Counted from the stretch's first letter, positions 26,745 to 37,629 are shown. The stretch: 64,000 nt of DNA from an uncultured Shimia sp. (GCA_937897325.1 CALCOY010000071.1:29396-93395), one strand, 5' to 3'. Notes: generated from the sequence alone by a model not told the origin. A program made the numbers and translations.

Positions 26745-27959
26745 ATGACCAAGATCAAGGTGGAAAACCCCGTCGTCGAAATGGACGGGGACGAGATGAC
26801 ACGGATCATCTGGCAATTCATCAAAGACAAGCTGATCCTGCCCTATCTCGATATTGATCTTCTCTACTACGATCTCGGGATCGAAGAGCGCGACCGTACC
26901 AACGACCAGATCACCATCGACAGCGCCGAAAAGACCAGAGAGGTTGGCGTCGCAGTCAAATGCGCAACCATCACCCCGGACGAGGCGCGGGTCGAGGAAT
27001 TCGGCCTCAAGCAAATGTGGCGCAGCCCCAATGGCACGATCCGAAACATCCTCGGCGGTGTCGTCTTCCGCCAACCCATCATTTGCCAGAACGTGCCACG
27101 CCTTGTACCCGGCTGGACCCAGCCCATCGTCATCGGGCGTCACGCCTTTGGCGACCAGTACCGCGCTACGGACATGAAATTCCCAGGGCCGGGCACGCTG
27201 ACCATGAAGTTCGTTGGCGACGACGGAACAGTCGACGAACGTGAGGTTTTCAAGGCTCCCGCTTCGGGCGTCTACATGGGCATGTACAATCTGGATGAAT
27301 CGATCCGCGACTTTGCCCGTGCCTCCATGAACTACGCCCTGAACCTCGGCTGGGATTGTTATCTGTCGACCAAGAACACCATACTTAAGCAATATGACGG
27401 CCAGTTCATGATCCTCTTCCAAGAGGTCTTCGACAGCGAATTCGCCGAAAAGTTCAAAGAGGCCGGGATCACCTACGAACACCGTCTGATTGACGACATG
27501 GTCGCTTGCGCCATGAAATGGAATGGCGGCTTTGTCTGGGCCTGCAAGAACTACGACGGCGATGTGCAGTCGGACACTGTGGCTCAAGGGTTCGGCTCTC
27601 TCGGTCTAATGACCTCGCAGCTGATGACGCCGGATGGCAAGATCGTGGAGGCCGAAGCGGCTCATGGCACCGTCACACGTCACTACCGCCAACATCAGAA
27701 GGGCGAGGAAACCTCGACCAATTCCATCGCCTCGATTTACGCTTGGACGGGTGGTCTGAAACACCGCGCCAAGCTCGACGGGAACGAGCCGCTGATGAAT
27801 TTTGCAACCACGCTCGAAAAGGTCATCGTTGACACCGTGGAAAGTGGTCACATGACCAAAGACCTCGCGCTGCTGGTTGGTCCGGATCAAAAGTGGCTAA
27901 CCACTATGGGTTTTCTCGAAAAGGTGGACGACAACCTCAACAAGGCACTTGCAGGATAG
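26745..27959 (+). CDS. icd: NADP-dependent isocitrate dehydrogenase (404 aa)
   Basis: TCA cycle enzyme turning isocitrate into 2-oxoglutarate. Dimeric eukaryote-like IDH type: [20 protein letters not shown] at the start, [12 protein letters not shown] for substrate binding, and metal-binding Asp in [20 protein letters not shown] followed by [20 protein letters not shown]. The C-terminal part has [24 protein letters not shown] precedes the ATG. Monocistronic, with a strong terminator directly after. Confidence 0.97.
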   Translation: MTKIKVENPVVEMDGDEMTRIIWQFIKDKLILPYLDIDLLYYDLGIEERDRTNDQITIDSAEKTREVGVAVKCATITPDEARVEEFGLKQMWRSPNGTIRNILGGVVFRQPIICQNVPRLVPGWTQPIVIGRHAFGDQYRATDMKFPGPGTLTMKFVGDDGTVDEREVFKAPASGVYMGMYNLDESIRDFARASMNYALNLGWDCYLSTKNTILKQYDGQFMILFQEVFDSEFAEKFKEAGITYEHRLIDDMVACAMKWNGGFVWACKNYDGDVQSDTVAQGFGSLGLMTSQLMTPDGKIVEAEAAHGTVTRHYRQHQKGEETSTNSIASIYAWTGGLKHRAKLDGNEPLMNFATTLEKVIVDTVESGHMTKDLALLVGPDQKWLTTMGFLEKVDDNLNKALAG

Positions 27960-27965
27960 CATACC

Positions 27966-28000
27966 AATGGCCGCTCCCAAACCGGGCGGCCATTTTCATT
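27966..28000 (+). terminator. icd: Intrinsic terminator of icd
   Basis: Perfect 9-bp stem AATGGCCGC / GCGGCCATT (27966-27974 with 27986-27994), loop of 11, followed by TTCATTT. It starts 6 bases after the icd stop. Confidence 0.85.
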
Positions 28001-28025
28001 TGACCTCTGCGCGAAAGTGACAGCC

Positions 28026-28361
28026 ATGCCGGTGCACTATATCTATCTCATCATCGCCATCGCCGCCGAAACCGTGGGCACGACAGCCCTGCAGGCAAGC
28101 GCGCAATTCACCCGGCTGGGTCCGACGTTCCTCGTCGTGGTCGCCTATTGCCTCGCCTTCTACTTCCTCGGTCTTGCGCTAAAATACGTCCCAGTGGGCA
28201 TCGCATATGCCATCTGGTCCGGCCTAGGTATCGTGTTGATCGCACTCATCGGCTTCACGCTCTTTGGCCAACGTCTCGATCTGCCCGCCATCTTGGGCCT
28301 CAGCCTCATCATTGGGGGGATCGTCATCATCCAGCTTTTCTCCAAGACGGCTACACATTAG
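28026..28361 (+). CDS. Small multidrug resistance (SMR/EmrE family) transporter (111 aa)
   Basis: Four-helix proton-coupled exporter of cationic compounds or related SMR member. The essential membrane glutamate is in IIAIAAETVGTTALQAS (E15). Further helices: FLVVVAYCLAFYFLGLALKY, VGIAYAIWSGLGIVLIALIG and the last LGLSLIIGGIVIIQLFSK, all as in EmrE. The start ATG 28026 is preferred over the in-frame GTG at 28017. Works as a dual-topology dimer in the family. Confidence 0.93.
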   Translation: MPVHYIYLIIAIAAETVGTTALQASAQFTRLGPTFLVVVAYCLAFYFLGLALKYVPVGIAYAIWSGLGIVLIALIGFTLFGQRLDLPAILGLSLIIGGIVIIQLFSKTATH

Positions 28362-28612
28362 CGCTTTGGTATGAAAGGACACCGCGCGCGGCGCTAAGCG
28401 CGGGATCTAAGTGCGCCGCACCGACGCAATACCGACGTTCTACCGATGCGATACAGACCGCCGACAAGCCTTGTTTTATTGGCTTAATCGCCCCACCTTT
28501 CGGTTTCGCGACAACCAGCCCACCGAACGTTGCGCGACACCCCGCAAAACGCGCCCTAGCCTTTTCTGAATATGCACGCTATGGCCCGGCCTACCACTGA
28601 AAAGGCTGCCTT

Positions 28613-30430
28613 ATGGACCTGCGCAACATCGCCATCATCGCTCACGTCGACCACGGCAAAACGACCTTGGTCGATGAACTTCTCAAGCAATCCGGGGCCT
28701 TCCGGGAGAACCAAGCCATCGCTGAAAGGGCCATGGATTCCAATGAGTTGGAGCGGGAACGCGGCATCACCATCCTGGCCAAAGCCACCTCTGTGGAATG
28801 GAAAGACACGCGCATCAACATCGTCGACACTCCCGGCCACGCAGATTTCGGGGGCGAGGTCGAACGGATTCTCTCGATGGTCGATGGGGTTGTTCTGCTT
28901 GTTGATGCCGCTGAAGGACCGATGCCGCAGACAAAATTCGTGACGTCCAAAGCGCTCGCTCTGGGCCTGCGCCCTATTGTGGTGCTTAACAAGGTCGATA
29001 AGCCCGACGCCGAACCGGATCGCGCCCTGGACGAAGTCTTTGATCTTTTTGCGAATTTGGGCGCTGATGACGATCAACTGGATTTTCCCGCGATGTACGC
29101 ATCTGGCCGATCTGGCTGGGCCGATATGGAGCTTGATGGCCCACGCAAAGATCTCGCGTCGCTTTTTGATCTGGTCGTAGATCACGTGCCCGCGCCCGCG
29201 CAGATCGCAGCGAAAGATAAGCCTTTCCAGATGCTTGCGACAACGCTTGGAAGCGATCCGTTTATTGGCCGCATCCTCACAGGCCGGGTGGAGGCCGGAA
29301 CGCTGAAGACTGGGGAAACCGTCAAGGCGCTCAGCCGGGATGACGGGCTGGTCGAGAACTTTCGTGTAACAAAAATCCTTGCGTTCCGGGGCCTTGCGCA
29401 GCAATCCATTGACGTGGCAGAGGCAGGCGACATCGTCAGTCTGGCTGGAATGTCGAAAGCCACCGTTGCAGACAGCATCGTTGCACCATCAATCGGCGGC
29501 GCACTTCCGGCACAGCCCATTGACCCGCCCACAATCACCGTGACGTTTGGCATCAATGACAGCCCATTGGCGGGCCGCGACGGCAAAAAGGTTCAGTCCC
29601 GCGTGATCCGCGACCGGCTGCTTAAGGAAGCGGAAAGCAACGTCGCCATAAGGGTGACCGACACGCCCGGCGGCGAAGCTTTCGAGGTCGCCGGCCGCGG
29701 CGAATTGCAGATGGGCGTGCTGATTGAAAACATGCGCCGGGAAGGGTTCGAGCTTTCGATCTCCCGGCCGCAGGTGCTGTTCCGGGAGGAAAGCGGCCAG
29801 CGGCTTGAACCGATCGAAGAAGTCACAATCGACGTGGATGACGAGTATTCTGGGTCGGTCATCGAAAAGATCACAGGCGCCCGCAAGGGCGATCTGGTTG
29901 AGATGAAGCCTGCCGGGTCCGGCAAGACGCGCATCGTTGCGCATGTGCCCTCGCGCGGGCTCATCGGCTATCATGGCGAATTTCTGACCGACACGCGCGG
30001 TACAGGGGTCCTCAATCGCGTCTTCCAGGGCTGGTCCGCTTACAAAGGACCGATCCCGGGACGGCGTGCAGGCGTCCTGATCTCAATGGAGAATGGCCAG
30101 TCGGTGGCGTATGCCCTCTGGAACCTCGAAGAGCGTGGGCGGATGTTCATCGGCCCGCAAGCCAACGTGTATACTGGCATGATCATCGGCGAACACAGTC
30201 GCGACAACGATCTCGAAGTAAACCCGCTCAAGGGAAAAAAATTGACAAACGTGCGGGCCAGTGGCTCTGACGATGCGGTGCGGCTGACCCCACATGTTCA
30301 GTTTTCCCTCGAAGAAGCAATTGCTTACATTGACGATGATGAACTGGTCGAGGTCACACCAAATGCGATCCGGCTCCGCAAGCGATTCCTAGATCCGCAT
30401 GAACGCAAGCGTATGGCGCGAGCCTCCTGA
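28613..30430 (+). CDS. typA: TypA/BipA ribosome-associated GTPase (605 aa)
   Basis: Translational GTPase needed under stress and low temperature for 50S assembly. G1 AHVDHGKTT at residues 10-18, G2 RGITI, G3 [12 protein letters not shown]4 NKVDKPD. Later come the EF-G-like domains and the TypA-specific C-terminal domain with [19 protein letters not shown]. Length is normal. It ends 7 bases before the second copy of a dispersed hairpin repeat. Confidence 0.97.
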   Translation: MDLRNIAIIAHVDHGKTTLVDELLKQSGAFRENQAIAERAMDSNELERERGITILAKATSVEWKDTRINIVDTPGHADFGGEVERILSMVDGVVLLVDAAEGPMPQTKFVTSKALALGLRPIVVLNKVDKPDAEPDRALDEVFDLFANLGADDDQLDFPAMYASGRSGWADMELDGPRKDLASLFDLVVDHVPAPAQIAAKDKPFQMLATTLGSDPFIGRILTGRVEAGTLKTGETVKALSRDDGLVENFRVTKILAFRGLAQQSIDVAEAGDIVSLAGMSKATVADSIVAPSIGGALPAQPIDPPTITVTFGINDSPLAGRDGKKVQSRVIRDRLLKEAESNVAIRVTDTPGGEAFEVAGRGELQMGVLIENMRREGFELSISRPQVLFREESGQRLEPIEEVTIDVDDEYSGSVIEKITGARKGDLVEMKPAGSGKTRIVAHVPSRGLIGYHGEFLTDTRGTGVLNRVFQGWSAYKGPIPGRRAGVLISMENGQSVAYALWNLEERGRMFIGPQANVYTGMIIGEHSRDNDLEVNPLKGKKLTNVRASGSDDAVRLTPHVQFSLEEAIAYIDDDELVEVTPNAIRLRKRFLDPHERKRMARAS

Positions 30431-30437
30431 GGATATA

Positions 30438-30469
30438 CTGGGGCTCTGCCCCAGACCCCGGGATATTTG
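30438..30469 (+). repeat. Dispersed hairpin repeat, copy 2
   Basis: CTGGGGC-TCT-GCCCCAG (30438-30454) followed by ACCCCGGGATATTTG (30455-30469), the same design as the element at 23787-23824 on the other strand. Between typA and the convergent DUF1330 gene. No T-run follows, so termination would need another signal. Confidence 0.75.
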
Positions 30470-30491
30470 AGGCCCAGAGAAGATAGAAAGA

Positions 30492-30779
30492 TCAATCGGT
30501 CGTTTCGACGATGACGATCTCTCGCTCGGAAGCGGCCTTTGCCCAGGTTACAGCCTCCTGGTATCTGGTGTCATTGTAGGCGGCAAGCGCCGCATCTACG
30601 TCCGGAAAGCGGGCCACCACATTACGCGCGCGGCCTTGCCCTTCGACCTGCTCGACCCTGCCACCCCGCGCGATGAAAACACCACCATGGGCGGGGATCA
30701 CCTCGGAGGCGACCTCAATGTATTTTGCATAGGTTTCGCTGTTCGTCACGTCGACCCGCGCGATCCAAAGTGCCCCCAT
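30492..30779 (-). CDS. DUF1330 family protein (95 aa)
   Basis: Small ferredoxin-like dimeric alpha/beta barrel protein: MGALWIARVDVTNSETYAKY, then GGVFIARGGRVEQVEGQGRA and the ending EREIVIVETTD. The motif FIARGG and the closing helix with YNDTRYQEAVTWAKAA are typical of DUF1330. Function unknown. Starts right after the alaS stop (1 base between), so it is translated as its operon partner. Confidence 0.85.
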   Translation of the reverse strand: MGALWIARVDVTNSETYAKYIEVASEVIPAHGGVFIARGGRVEQVEGQGRARNVVARFPDVDAALAAYNDTRYQEAVTWAKAASEREIVIVETTD

Positions 30780-30780
30780 C

Positions 30781-33453
30781 TCAGCCTCCAATAACGGCTT
30801 TCGCCGCAGCAATGGCAGCGTCTGCATTCTCAATGTCTTTCGCGCCACCTTGCGCCATGTCTGGTCGGCCGCCGCCGCCACGCCCCCCAAGTTGTTCCAC
30901 AGCCGCCTTTACAAGATCGACGGCCGAAAGTGTCGCTGCCTTGTCCTTTGTCACACCGGCTGCCACGGCGACTTTTCCGTCGGCCTCGGCGATCAGAAGG
31001 ATGGCACCTGAGGAGAGGCGCATCTTGTGATCATCGATAAGCGCAGGAAGGTCTTTGCCCGTCACACCATTCAGCACCTGCGCGAGGAAGGCCGTTCCAT
31101 GGACATTCTCGGGATCTGCACCGCCCGACCCGTCACCCGACATCGCCAGGTCGCGGCGCAATTGTGCGACCTCGTTGGTCAATGCCTTGCGTTCTTCGAT
31201 GAGTGCGCGCACTTTCGCACTGGCGTCCGACGCAGGTGCTTTGAGCGCATCTGCCACCTCAAGAAGTCGGCCCTCCTGTTTGCGCAAAGCCATCAGAGCC
31301 GCCTGCCCCGTTAGCGCTTCGATCCGGCGCACGCCAGAAGAAGACGCTGTTTCGGACTGGATCGCAAAAAGACCGATCTCACCCGTCCGATCCACATGCG
31401 TGCCGCCGCAAAGCTCTAGCGAATAGGTGTGCCCGTCTGTCCCTTTACCAGAACCGCTTTGGCGACCCATCGAGACCACGCGGACCTCTTCACCGTACTT
31501 CTCCCCAAAAAGCGCCTGAGCCCCCAAAGTATGCGCATCGTCGGGCGTCATGATCCGTGTTTCAACCGTGGAGTTCTGACGAATATAGGCATTTACATCC
31601 GTTTCGACCTGCTGGAGTTCGTCCACTGACAAAGACTTGCTGTGGCTAAAATCAAACCGCAAACGGTCGGAGGCGTTGAGCGACCCGCGCTGCGCCACGT
31701 GATCACCAAGCGCGTCCCGCAAGGCCTCATGAAGAAGATGCGTGGCCGAGTGATTGGCACGGATGGCGCGCCGTCGCCCGTGATCAACTTCGAGTGCGAC
31801 CGGATCATCTGTTGCCAGTCTGCCGCGCACCACCGTCACATGGTGAGCAATCACGGCGCCGCCAGCCATACGTTGCGTGTCCGTAACCTCGGCGTATTCG
31901 TCTTCGTTCGCCAAACGCCGGACAATACCGGTATCGCCCACCTGCCCACCCGCCTCGCCGTAAAACGGTGTTTGGTTGAGAATAATCCAACCTGTTTCGC
32001 CTTCATTAAGCGTGTCGGTCGATTTGCCATCCCTAACCAGCGCAGAGACCTGACCTTCCGCGGCTTCCGTTTCATAGCCAAGGAAATCCGTTGCTCCCTT
32101 CGTATCGGACAGATCGAACCAGATGGCGGCATCCATTGCTTCGCCTGAACCCGTCCAGGCCGCACGTGCCTTGGCCTTCTGTTCGGCCATCGCCGCATCA
32201 AAGCCCGCCACATCGACCGCGCGCCCCTTTTCGCGCAAGGCGTCCTGCGTGAGATCCAGAGGAAATCCGTATGTGTCATAAAGTTTGAAAGCTGCGCCGC
32301 CGGATAGGTCTTCACCCTCGGCCAATCCGGCCAGTTCGTCGTCCAGCAATCGCAAGCCGCGATCTAGTGTCTGGCGGAAACGCGTTTCCTCAAGCTGTAA
32401 CGTTTCTGCGATCAGCGCCTGCGCTTGGCCGAGTTCGGGGTAAGCAGCACCCATTTGTTGCACAAGCGCGGGGACAAGCCGGTGCATCAGCGGGTCCTTT
32501 GCACCCAAAAGATGGGCATGGCGCATGGCGCGGCGCATGATCCGGCGCAGGACATAGCCGCGCCCCTCGTTTGACGGCATAACTCCGTCTGCCATGAGGA
32601 ACGAGGTCGAGCGCAGATGGTCTGCGATCACGCGATGATGGGTTTTTCCACGCCCGTCCGGATCGATCCCGGTAGCGTCTGCACTGGCCTCGATAAGGCT
32701 GCGCATCAGGTCGGTCGCGTAGTTGTCGTTCGTACCTTGCAAAAGTGCAGCCACACGTTCGATACCCATCCCCGTGTCGATCGATTGCGCGTCGAGGTCG
32801 CGCCGGGTGCCATCGGCGAATTGCTCGTATTGCATGAAGACAAGGTTCCAGATCTCGACAAAACGGTCGCCATCTTCGTCGGGACTGCCGGGCGGCCCCC
32901 CCCAGATGTGATCTCCATGATCGTAGAAAATCTCTGTACAGGGTCCGCATGGGCCGGTGGGACCGGCCGACCAGAAATTGTCATCCGTCGCGATGCGAAT
33001 GATTCGATCATCGCTGAGACCCGCATGCTTTTTCCAGATCTCAATCGCTTCTTCATCGGTATGATACACCGTCACAAGCAGGCGATCCTTGTCGATACCG
33101 AATTCTTCGGTCACGAGATCCCAGGCAAACGGAATGGCATCTTCCTTGAAGTAGTCGCCAAAGCTGAAATTACCGAGCATCTCGAAAAACGTGTGGTGCC
33201 GCGCCGTATAGCCGACATTGTCGAGATCGTTATGCTTTCCGCCAGCGCGCACGCATTTCTGCGCGGTGGTCGCGCGTTTGTATTCGCGGGTCTCAACACC
33301 CGTGAACAGGTTCTTGAATTGCACCATGCCGGCAGCTGTGAACATCAAGGTCGGATCATTGCGAGGGATAAGCGCGCTAGAGGGTACGACCGCGTGACCT
33401 TGCTTTTCGAAGTAGTTCAGGAAGGTTGATCGAATGTCGTTGAGCGTGGGCAT
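30781..33453 (-). CDS. alaS: Alanyl-tRNA synthetase (890 aa)
   Basis: Class II synthetase that charges tRNA-Ala. [20 protein letters not shown] at the start, class II motifs with [16 protein letters not shown] and [14 protein letters not shown], the editing-domain zinc ligands [11 protein letters not shown] (HxxxH) and [12 protein letters not shown] (CxxxH), and the C-Ala domain ending [15 protein letters not shown]. Length as expected. It also charges the tmRNA found at 56188-56507, which shows the G3-U70 pair. Confidence 0.97.
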   Translation of the reverse strand: MPTLNDIRSTFLNYFEKQGHAVVPSSALIPRNDPTLMFTAAGMVQFKNLFTGVETREYKRATTAQKCVRAGGKHNDLDNVGYTARHHTFFEMLGNFSFGDYFKEDAIPFAWDLVTEEFGIDKDRLLVTVYHTDEEAIEIWKKHAGLSDDRIIRIATDDNFWSAGPTGPCGPCTEIFYDHGDHIWGGPPGSPDEDGDRFVEIWNLVFMQYEQFADGTRRDLDAQSIDTGMGIERVAALLQGTNDNYATDLMRSLIEASADATGIDPDGRGKTHHRVIADHLRSTSFLMADGVMPSNEGRGYVLRRIMRRAMRHAHLLGAKDPLMHRLVPALVQQMGAAYPELGQAQALIAETLQLEETRFRQTLDRGLRLLDDELAGLAEGEDLSGGAAFKLYDTYGFPLDLTQDALREKGRAVDVAGFDAAMAEQKAKARAAWTGSGEAMDAAIWFDLSDTKGATDFLGYETEAAEGQVSALVRDGKSTDTLNEGETGWIILNQTPFYGEAGGQVGDTGIVRRLANEDEYAEVTDTQRMAGGAVIAHHVTVVRGRLATDDPVALEVDHGRRRAIRANHSATHLLHEALRDALGDHVAQRGSLNASDRLRFDFSHSKSLSVDELQQVETDVNAYIRQNSTVETRIMTPDDAHTLGAQALFGEKYGEEVRVVSMGRQSGSGKGTDGHTYSLELCGGTHVDRTGEIGLFAIQSETASSSGVRRIEALTGQAALMALRKQEGRLLEVADALKAPASDASAKVRALIEERKALTNEVAQLRRDLAMSGDGSGGADPENVHGTAFLAQVLNGVTGKDLPALIDDHKMRLSSGAILLIAEADGKVAVAAGVTKDKAATLSAVDLVKAAVEQLGGRGGGGRPDMAQGGAKDIENADAAIAAAKAVIGG

Positions 33454-33523
33454 GAGACTGGCCTTGAGGCTGCGAATTCAGTTTCCTTGAGATAGCCCCG
33501 CCTCGCGGTAGTGTCCACAAACG

Positions 33524-33548
33524 AAACAAGGCGCCCCGTCGGGACGCC
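33524..33548 (-). terminator. recA: Intrinsic terminator of recA
   Basis: On the minus strand GGCGTCCC-GAC-GGGGCGCC (33530-33548, eight pairs with one G-U) followed by TTGTTTCGTTTG. It lies about 65 bases after the recA stop. Confidence 0.75.
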
Positions 33549-33614
33549 CTGCTCCAGATTTTTTTTATGCCTTCAAAACCACGAGGATCTCAACTGTCCC
33601 GATCAACGTCTCTT

Positions 33615-34694
33615 TCAGGCCTCCAGGATGTCGTCATCCCCGGCCCGTTCGCCTTCGGGCATATCGAAATCAAGGCCATGGGCCGCGCGGATCTTGTCTT
33701 CTATCGCGAAAGCGATGTTCGGATTGTCGCGCAGATATTGCTTGGCATTTTCACGCCCCTGCCCGATCCGTTCATCCCCGTAGCTGAACCAAGCGCCGGA
33801 CTTTTCAACCACGCCAGCCTTCACGCCCAGATCCAGCAATTCGCCGTTCTTTGAAATCCCTTCGCCATACATGATGTCGAATTCGACCTGCTTGAAGGGT
33901 GGTGCCACCTTATTCTTAACAACTTTGACACGGGTCGCATTGCCGACCACCTCGTCACGGTCCTTGATCGCGCCAATCCGACGGATGTCGAGACGCACGG
34001 AAGAATAGAATTTCAACGCATTGCCACCCGTCGTGGTCTCGGGTGAGCCAAACATCACGCCGATCTTCATGCGGATCTGGTTGATGAAGATGACCATGCA
34101 ATTCGATCGGCTGATCGAACCCGTCAGCTTCCTCATGGCCTGGCTCATCAATCTGGCCTGAACACCAACACTGCTGTCGCCCATATCGCCTTCAAGTTCA
34201 GACTTTGGTGTCAGAGCGGCGACCGAATCGACGATAACCATGTTGACCGCGCCCGAGCGTACGAGCGTGTCCGTAATCTCAAGCGCCTGTTCGCCTGTAT
34301 CAGGCTGTGAGATCAGTAGTTCGTCCAGATCGACGCCCAGCTTGCGCGCATATTGCGGGTCAAGCGCATGCTCGGCATCGACAAACGCACAGACCCCGCC
34401 TTGGCGCTGTTGTTCGGCAACGCAATGTAGCGTCAGGGTTGTCTTACCGGATGACTCTGGTCCGTAGATCTCGACGATGCGGCCCATTGGTAGACCGCCA
34501 ATGCCAAGCGCGATATCGAGGCCCAAGGAACCGGTCGAACTGGCCTTGATGTCCTGAATGGCGTTTTCGTCGCCCAACTTCATGATCGAGCCTTTGCCGA
34601 ATTGCCGCTCGATCTGGGCCAGCGCCGAATCCAGCGCCTTCTGCTTGTCTGCGTTCTTCTTACTATCCATTGTCAAAAGATCTGCCGTTGCCAT
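33615..34694 (-). CDS. recA: RecA recombinase (359 aa)
   Basis: DNA strand-exchange and SOS co-protease. Walker A GPESSGKT at residues 78-85, Walker [13 protein letters not shown], and L2 DNA-binding loop with [20 protein letters not shown] followed by [20 protein letters not shown] terminus is acidic ([14 protein letters not shown]). AGGA stands before the ATG. Upstream is a GTTC-N7-GTTC SOS box. Slightly longer N terminus than E. coli RecA, normal for alphaproteobacteria. Confidence 0.98.
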   Translation of the reverse strand: MATADLLTMDSKKNADKQKALDSALAQIERQFGKGSIMKLGDENAIQDIKASSTGSLGLDIALGIGGLPMGRIVEIYGPESSGKTTLTLHCVAEQQRQGGVCAFVDAEHALDPQYARKLGVDLDELLISQPDTGEQALEITDTLVRSGAVNMVIVDSVAALTPKSELEGDMGDSSVGVQARLMSQAMRKLTGSISRSNCMVIFINQIRMKIGVMFGSPETTTGGNALKFYSSVRLDIRRIGAIKDRDEVVGNATRVKVVKNKVAPPFKQVEFDIMYGEGISKNGELLDLGVKAGVVEKSGAWFSYGDERIGQGRENAKQYLRDNPNIAFAIEDKIRAAHGLDFDMPEGERAGDDDILEA

Positions 34695-34756
34695 TTGCTT
34701 GGTCCTTTATTGTCACACCCTTTTGGGTCCCGCAATGTTCGCGGTTCTGCTTCGAT

Positions 34757-34771
34757 GTTCCTCTTTGGTTC
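34757..34771. promoter_or_regulatory. recA: SOS (LexA) box GTTC-N7-GTTC upstream of recA
   Basis: GTTCCTCTTTGGTTC matches the direct-repeat LexA site of alphaproteobacteria. It lies 63 bases before the recA start codon. The gene on the other side (34881) is 110 bases away. Confidence 0.85.
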
Positions 34772-34880
34772 TTATGTGTCCAAAACAGGAACATTTCAAC
34801 AAAAATTCGCAGGATCGACTTTTGCTGGCCGGGGTTAAAGAGTGGTGTATGTCAACGGAATAATCTCGAGGGTCCGACGG

Positions 34881-35486
34881 ATGATGATCTTTTTCAAGGC
34901 GCGGCTTGCGTTTCTTGCGGTTCCCAAGACCGGATCCACAGCCTATCAGAGCGCGCTCAGACACCATGCGGACATGATCATCTCCAATCCGCCTGCACTA
35001 AAACATGCGCCGGTCTATCGCTACAATCGTTTCATCCGACCCATGTTCGAAAAAATCTGTGGTACCGAACTTGAGGTGATGGCGCTGATGCGCGAACCGG
35101 TCAGTTGGCTGGGCAGTTGGTGGCGATACCGGCAACGACCGGCCATGGAAGGTAGACCGACTGCCACGGTTGGGGTAAGCTTCAATGACTTCATTGACGC
35201 CTACATGCAGAATGATCGACCAGCTTTTGCCGATGTCGGCGCACAATCGGTGTTTCTCGAACAACGCCCCAATGGAACCGCTGTCCGCCATCTGTTTGCC
35301 TACGAGGACGACGCGGCCGTCCATGGCTTTCTGCAAGAGAGGCTGGGCATCACATTCTCATTGGAGCGCGAGAACGCCTCGCCAGAACTAACTGTCTCTC
35401 TGTCGGCCGATGTCGAGGCACGGCTCCGACGGCACAGCGCGACTGACTTCGCTCTTTACACCTCGATCCGGCACGGTCAGGTCTGA
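34881..35486 (+). CDS. Sulfotransferase family protein (201 aa)
   Basis: Small PAPS-type sulfotransferase-fold protein. LAFLAVPKTGSTAYQSALRH carries the 5'-phosphosulfate loop (PKTGST), and the 3'-phosphate region appears as MALMREPVSWLGSWWRYRQ (RxPxxxxxSWW). No signal peptide. Acceptor unknown; related Roseobacter proteins act on glycans or cell-surface targets or are unassigned. Start at 34881 with GAGG nearby; a frame start at 34842 lacks a site. Its end overlaps the convergent cheD gene by 99 bases, unusually much. Confidence 0.8.
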   Translation: MMIFFKARLAFLAVPKTGSTAYQSALRHHADMIISNPPALKHAPVYRYNRFIRPMFEKICGTELEVMALMREPVSWLGSWWRYRQRPAMEGRPTATVGVSFNDFIDAYMQNDRPAFADVGAQSVFLEQRPNGTAVRHLFAYEDDAAVHGFLQERLGITFSLERENASPELTVSLSADVEARLRRHSATDFALYTSIRHGQV

Positions 35487-36005
35487 GTCCTCAAAGAGCT
35501 CCAGTTGGCTTTGTTCAGGGCGCGGCGTGGGCGGTGGCAAGTCATCCTTGATACGTTCTGTCGACATTTTCTGCATGACCCGGCCCGTAGCTGGCCAAAA
35601 ACGAAGGTTGCGGGCCTGCTTTCCGCCAAGAGAATGGCCAAGGCAATCGATCTCTTCATCAGCCAGATATTTCATGGTGAATTCGGCATTCCTCCAGCCC
35701 ACATCTGACAGACCGGAAATCATGCAAGCCCCGCCAAAAGCCTTGGCGACCAGCCGGTCTCGCCTGGCACCCTGCTTTACAAGGGCATTGATCAGCAACT
35801 CCATTGAGTTGATCCCTGCAACGTTGGTGTATTTCGATCCGACCGATTGCGCGGCCCGTAGCATGTGGTTCATACCTCCGATCCCCGCCTTGGGATCCCA
35901 GATACAACAGGCCACGCAGGATCCAAGAAGCGTCGTTATGACGATCTCGGGCCGGTTGCCGATGGCGAATTCACCTTGCGTGATATGGATCCTGTTCTCC
36001 ATCAT
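35388..36005 (-). CDS. cheD: CheD, chemoreceptor glutamine deamidase (205 aa)
   Basis: Deamidates glutamines on chemoreceptors. Catalytic Cys in TTLLGSCVACCIWD (C30), His in GGMNHMLR (H47), plus KAFGGACMI and VGWRNAEFTMKYLADEEI typical of the family. The C-terminal 50 residues after KIRFWP-like RNLRFWPATGRV are a low-similarity tail that overlaps the sulfotransferase gene on the other strand. Start overlaps the cheB stop by 4 bases. No other chemotaxis gene lies in the window. Confidence 0.93.
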   Translation of the reverse strand: MMENRIHITQGEFAIGNRPEIVITTLLGSCVACCIWDPKAGIGGMNHMLRAAQSVGSKYTNVAGINSMELLINALVKQGARRDRLVAKAFGGACMISGLSDVGWRNAEFTMKYLADEEIDCLGHSLGGKQARNLRFWPATGRVMQKMSTERIKDDLPPPTPRPEQSQLELFEDSDLTVPDRGVKSEVSRAVPSEPCLDIGRQRDS

Positions 36006-37048
36006 GTAACCTGCTTCACGCTTCGCTGGGCCATCAAAGATAGAAGTGTTTTCGCCATATCACTCAAGGGCACCTCTTTCATGACACCGCCAGCGGCCTT
36101 CGCCGCCTTGGGCATGCCGTAGATTGCGCATGTTTCTGCGGATTGACCGACAGTCGTCGCGCCTGCCTCGCGCAATGCTTTCAACCCCTGCGCGCCATCC
36201 GCACCAAGACCAGTCATTATAGCAGCCCCGACCAGCCGACCCTGTCCCACCGCTGACTGAAAGAGATCATCGACGGCCGGTACATGGTTTTCGCCACCAG
36301 CCAGCGGCTCAAGGTACGTGTGCCATCTCCCATGCCGAAAGCTAACCAGTGTCTTCTTGTCTTCCGAATGAGCGAAGCGGATCTGCCCTCTTTGCAACCG
36401 TGCGCCATCTTGAACCATCGCAATATCAATGGGAAACATTTGTCGCAGGCGGGTTGCAAAGCTTTCTAAGAACCGTTGCGGCATATGCTGAGCAATCACG
36501 ACAGGCGGAATATTAGACCGCAATCCGGACAATAAGACCTCCAACGCAGTAACACCGCCTGTGGACGAGCCCACAAGAATGATCTGATCATCGCCCAAAC
36601 CAACATAGGGCGACGCTGGCGCAACAGATCGAGTGGATGAGTATACTCGCGCCTGGCTGGCAAGCATGACGCGCTGTCGTATGTCATCTTCATCCAATTG
36701 GCCTGGCAATATGGGCTTCGCCATGCAGTCGGATGCACCAAGCGAAAGCGCGCGAATTGCAGTATCGCTGTTTGGGCGTGTGAGACCAGAAAACATGACG
36801 ACTGGCATAGGACGCCTTTTCATCAGACGGTCCAGGAATTCCAGGCCGGACATATCCGGCATATCGACATCAAGGATAAGAACATCGGGCCTTTGATGCA
36901 CAATCAATTGACGTGCTTCCTCCGCACATCCCGCCTCAGCAACGACCCGAAGGTTCGGATGGGCGTCCAGAACCAATCTCAACCACCTGCGAATACTGCT
37001 GGAATCGTCGACAACGCCGACCCTGATATGATGCCTGGCGCCTTGCAC
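36002..37048 (-). CDS. cheB: CheB, chemotaxis methylesterase/response regulator (348 aa)
   Basis: Removes methyl groups from chemoreceptors when phosphorylated by CheA. Receiver domain at residues about 8-125 with acid pair D14/D15, phospho-acceptor D60 in LILDVDMPDMSG and K111 in MAKPILP. Methylesterase domain about 150-345 with catalytic S162 (VGSSTGG), H188 (IAQHMPQRF) and D284 (GLGADGAQG). All needed residues are present. Start is GTG at 37048, two codons after an in-frame stop and with a poor ribosome site; upstream lies a decayed mobile element, not cheR. Confidence 0.93.
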   Translation of the reverse strand: MQGARHHIRVGVVDDSSSIRRWLRLVLDAHPNLRVVAEAGCAEEARQLIVHQRPDVLILDVDMPDMSGLEFLDRLMKRRPMPVVMFSGLTRPNSDTAIRALSLGASDCMAKPILPGQLDEDDIRQRVMLASQARVYSSTRSVAPASPYVGLGDDQIILVGSSTGGVTALEVLLSGLRSNIPPVVIAQHMPQRFLESFATRLRQMFPIDIAMVQDGARLQRGQIRFAHSEDKKTLVSFRHGRWHTYLEPLAGGENHVPAVDDLFQSAVGQGRLVGAAIMTGLGADGAQGLKALREAGATTVGQSAETCAIYGMPKAAKAAGGVMKEVPLSDMAKTLLSLMAQRSVKQVT

Positions 37049-37629
37049 GGATCAGACAAATTTCGGCAATTGAAAAAGGCCAATAACCAAAGATGTTTGT
37101 GAAGACACGCCGATCTCATTTGAAAAGGATGAGGATTGAAGAAACACGCAAAAACACTTCCACTGATCAACACAACACCTGCACCATGCCGGTCTCCGGT
37201 GAAATCTCCCTTAATCAATCACTGCGAAACCGCGAAGGTCGAGACATTGATACGCAGAATACTGCGCCAAACTATCTCGATGTTTCGAGGTATTGGCGAC
37301 AAATCCGCCAAAGAACCAAAGTAGTGGCGCAATGCGTATACGCGCGACGTCGCCGACTGCAGCCGCGCATTGCGACGCTATGTCCTTGACCGGACACAAA
37401 GCGGAGGAGTGTTTGGTCTGAAATGGCTCGAAACCAAGTCTTGGTACGCGCTTTGATCCAAGTGGCTTTGTTATCGAAACCGTTCCCGTTTCTTCCATTG
37501 ATTGGGTTTCATTAAAGACCGATAGAGCGGATCCTTCGCGAGTAGAGAGTGAGACCGGTGGTTTTCGTGCTCACCCACAGTGGTGTACGGCTAAAGCGGG
37601 CAAGCTTTGAAGGTGCACCCGCTGCCATG
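37049..37629. other. No recognisable gene between cheB and the VirD4 fragment
   Basis: Only short frames without family marks are seen on either strand. No cheR or cheA end is found next to cheB. The base composition is lower in GC than the core genes. Probably decayed element sequence. Confidence 0.5.

Noticed and set aside
26682..27587. 301-codon minus-strand frame over icd
   Set aside because: Antisense of the strongly conserved icd gene.
28362..28612. Gap before typA checked for a structured RNA
   Set aside because: No SRP, riboswitch or tRNA pattern could be made out.
28556..29404. 282-codon minus-strand frame over typA
   Set aside because: Antisense of typA.
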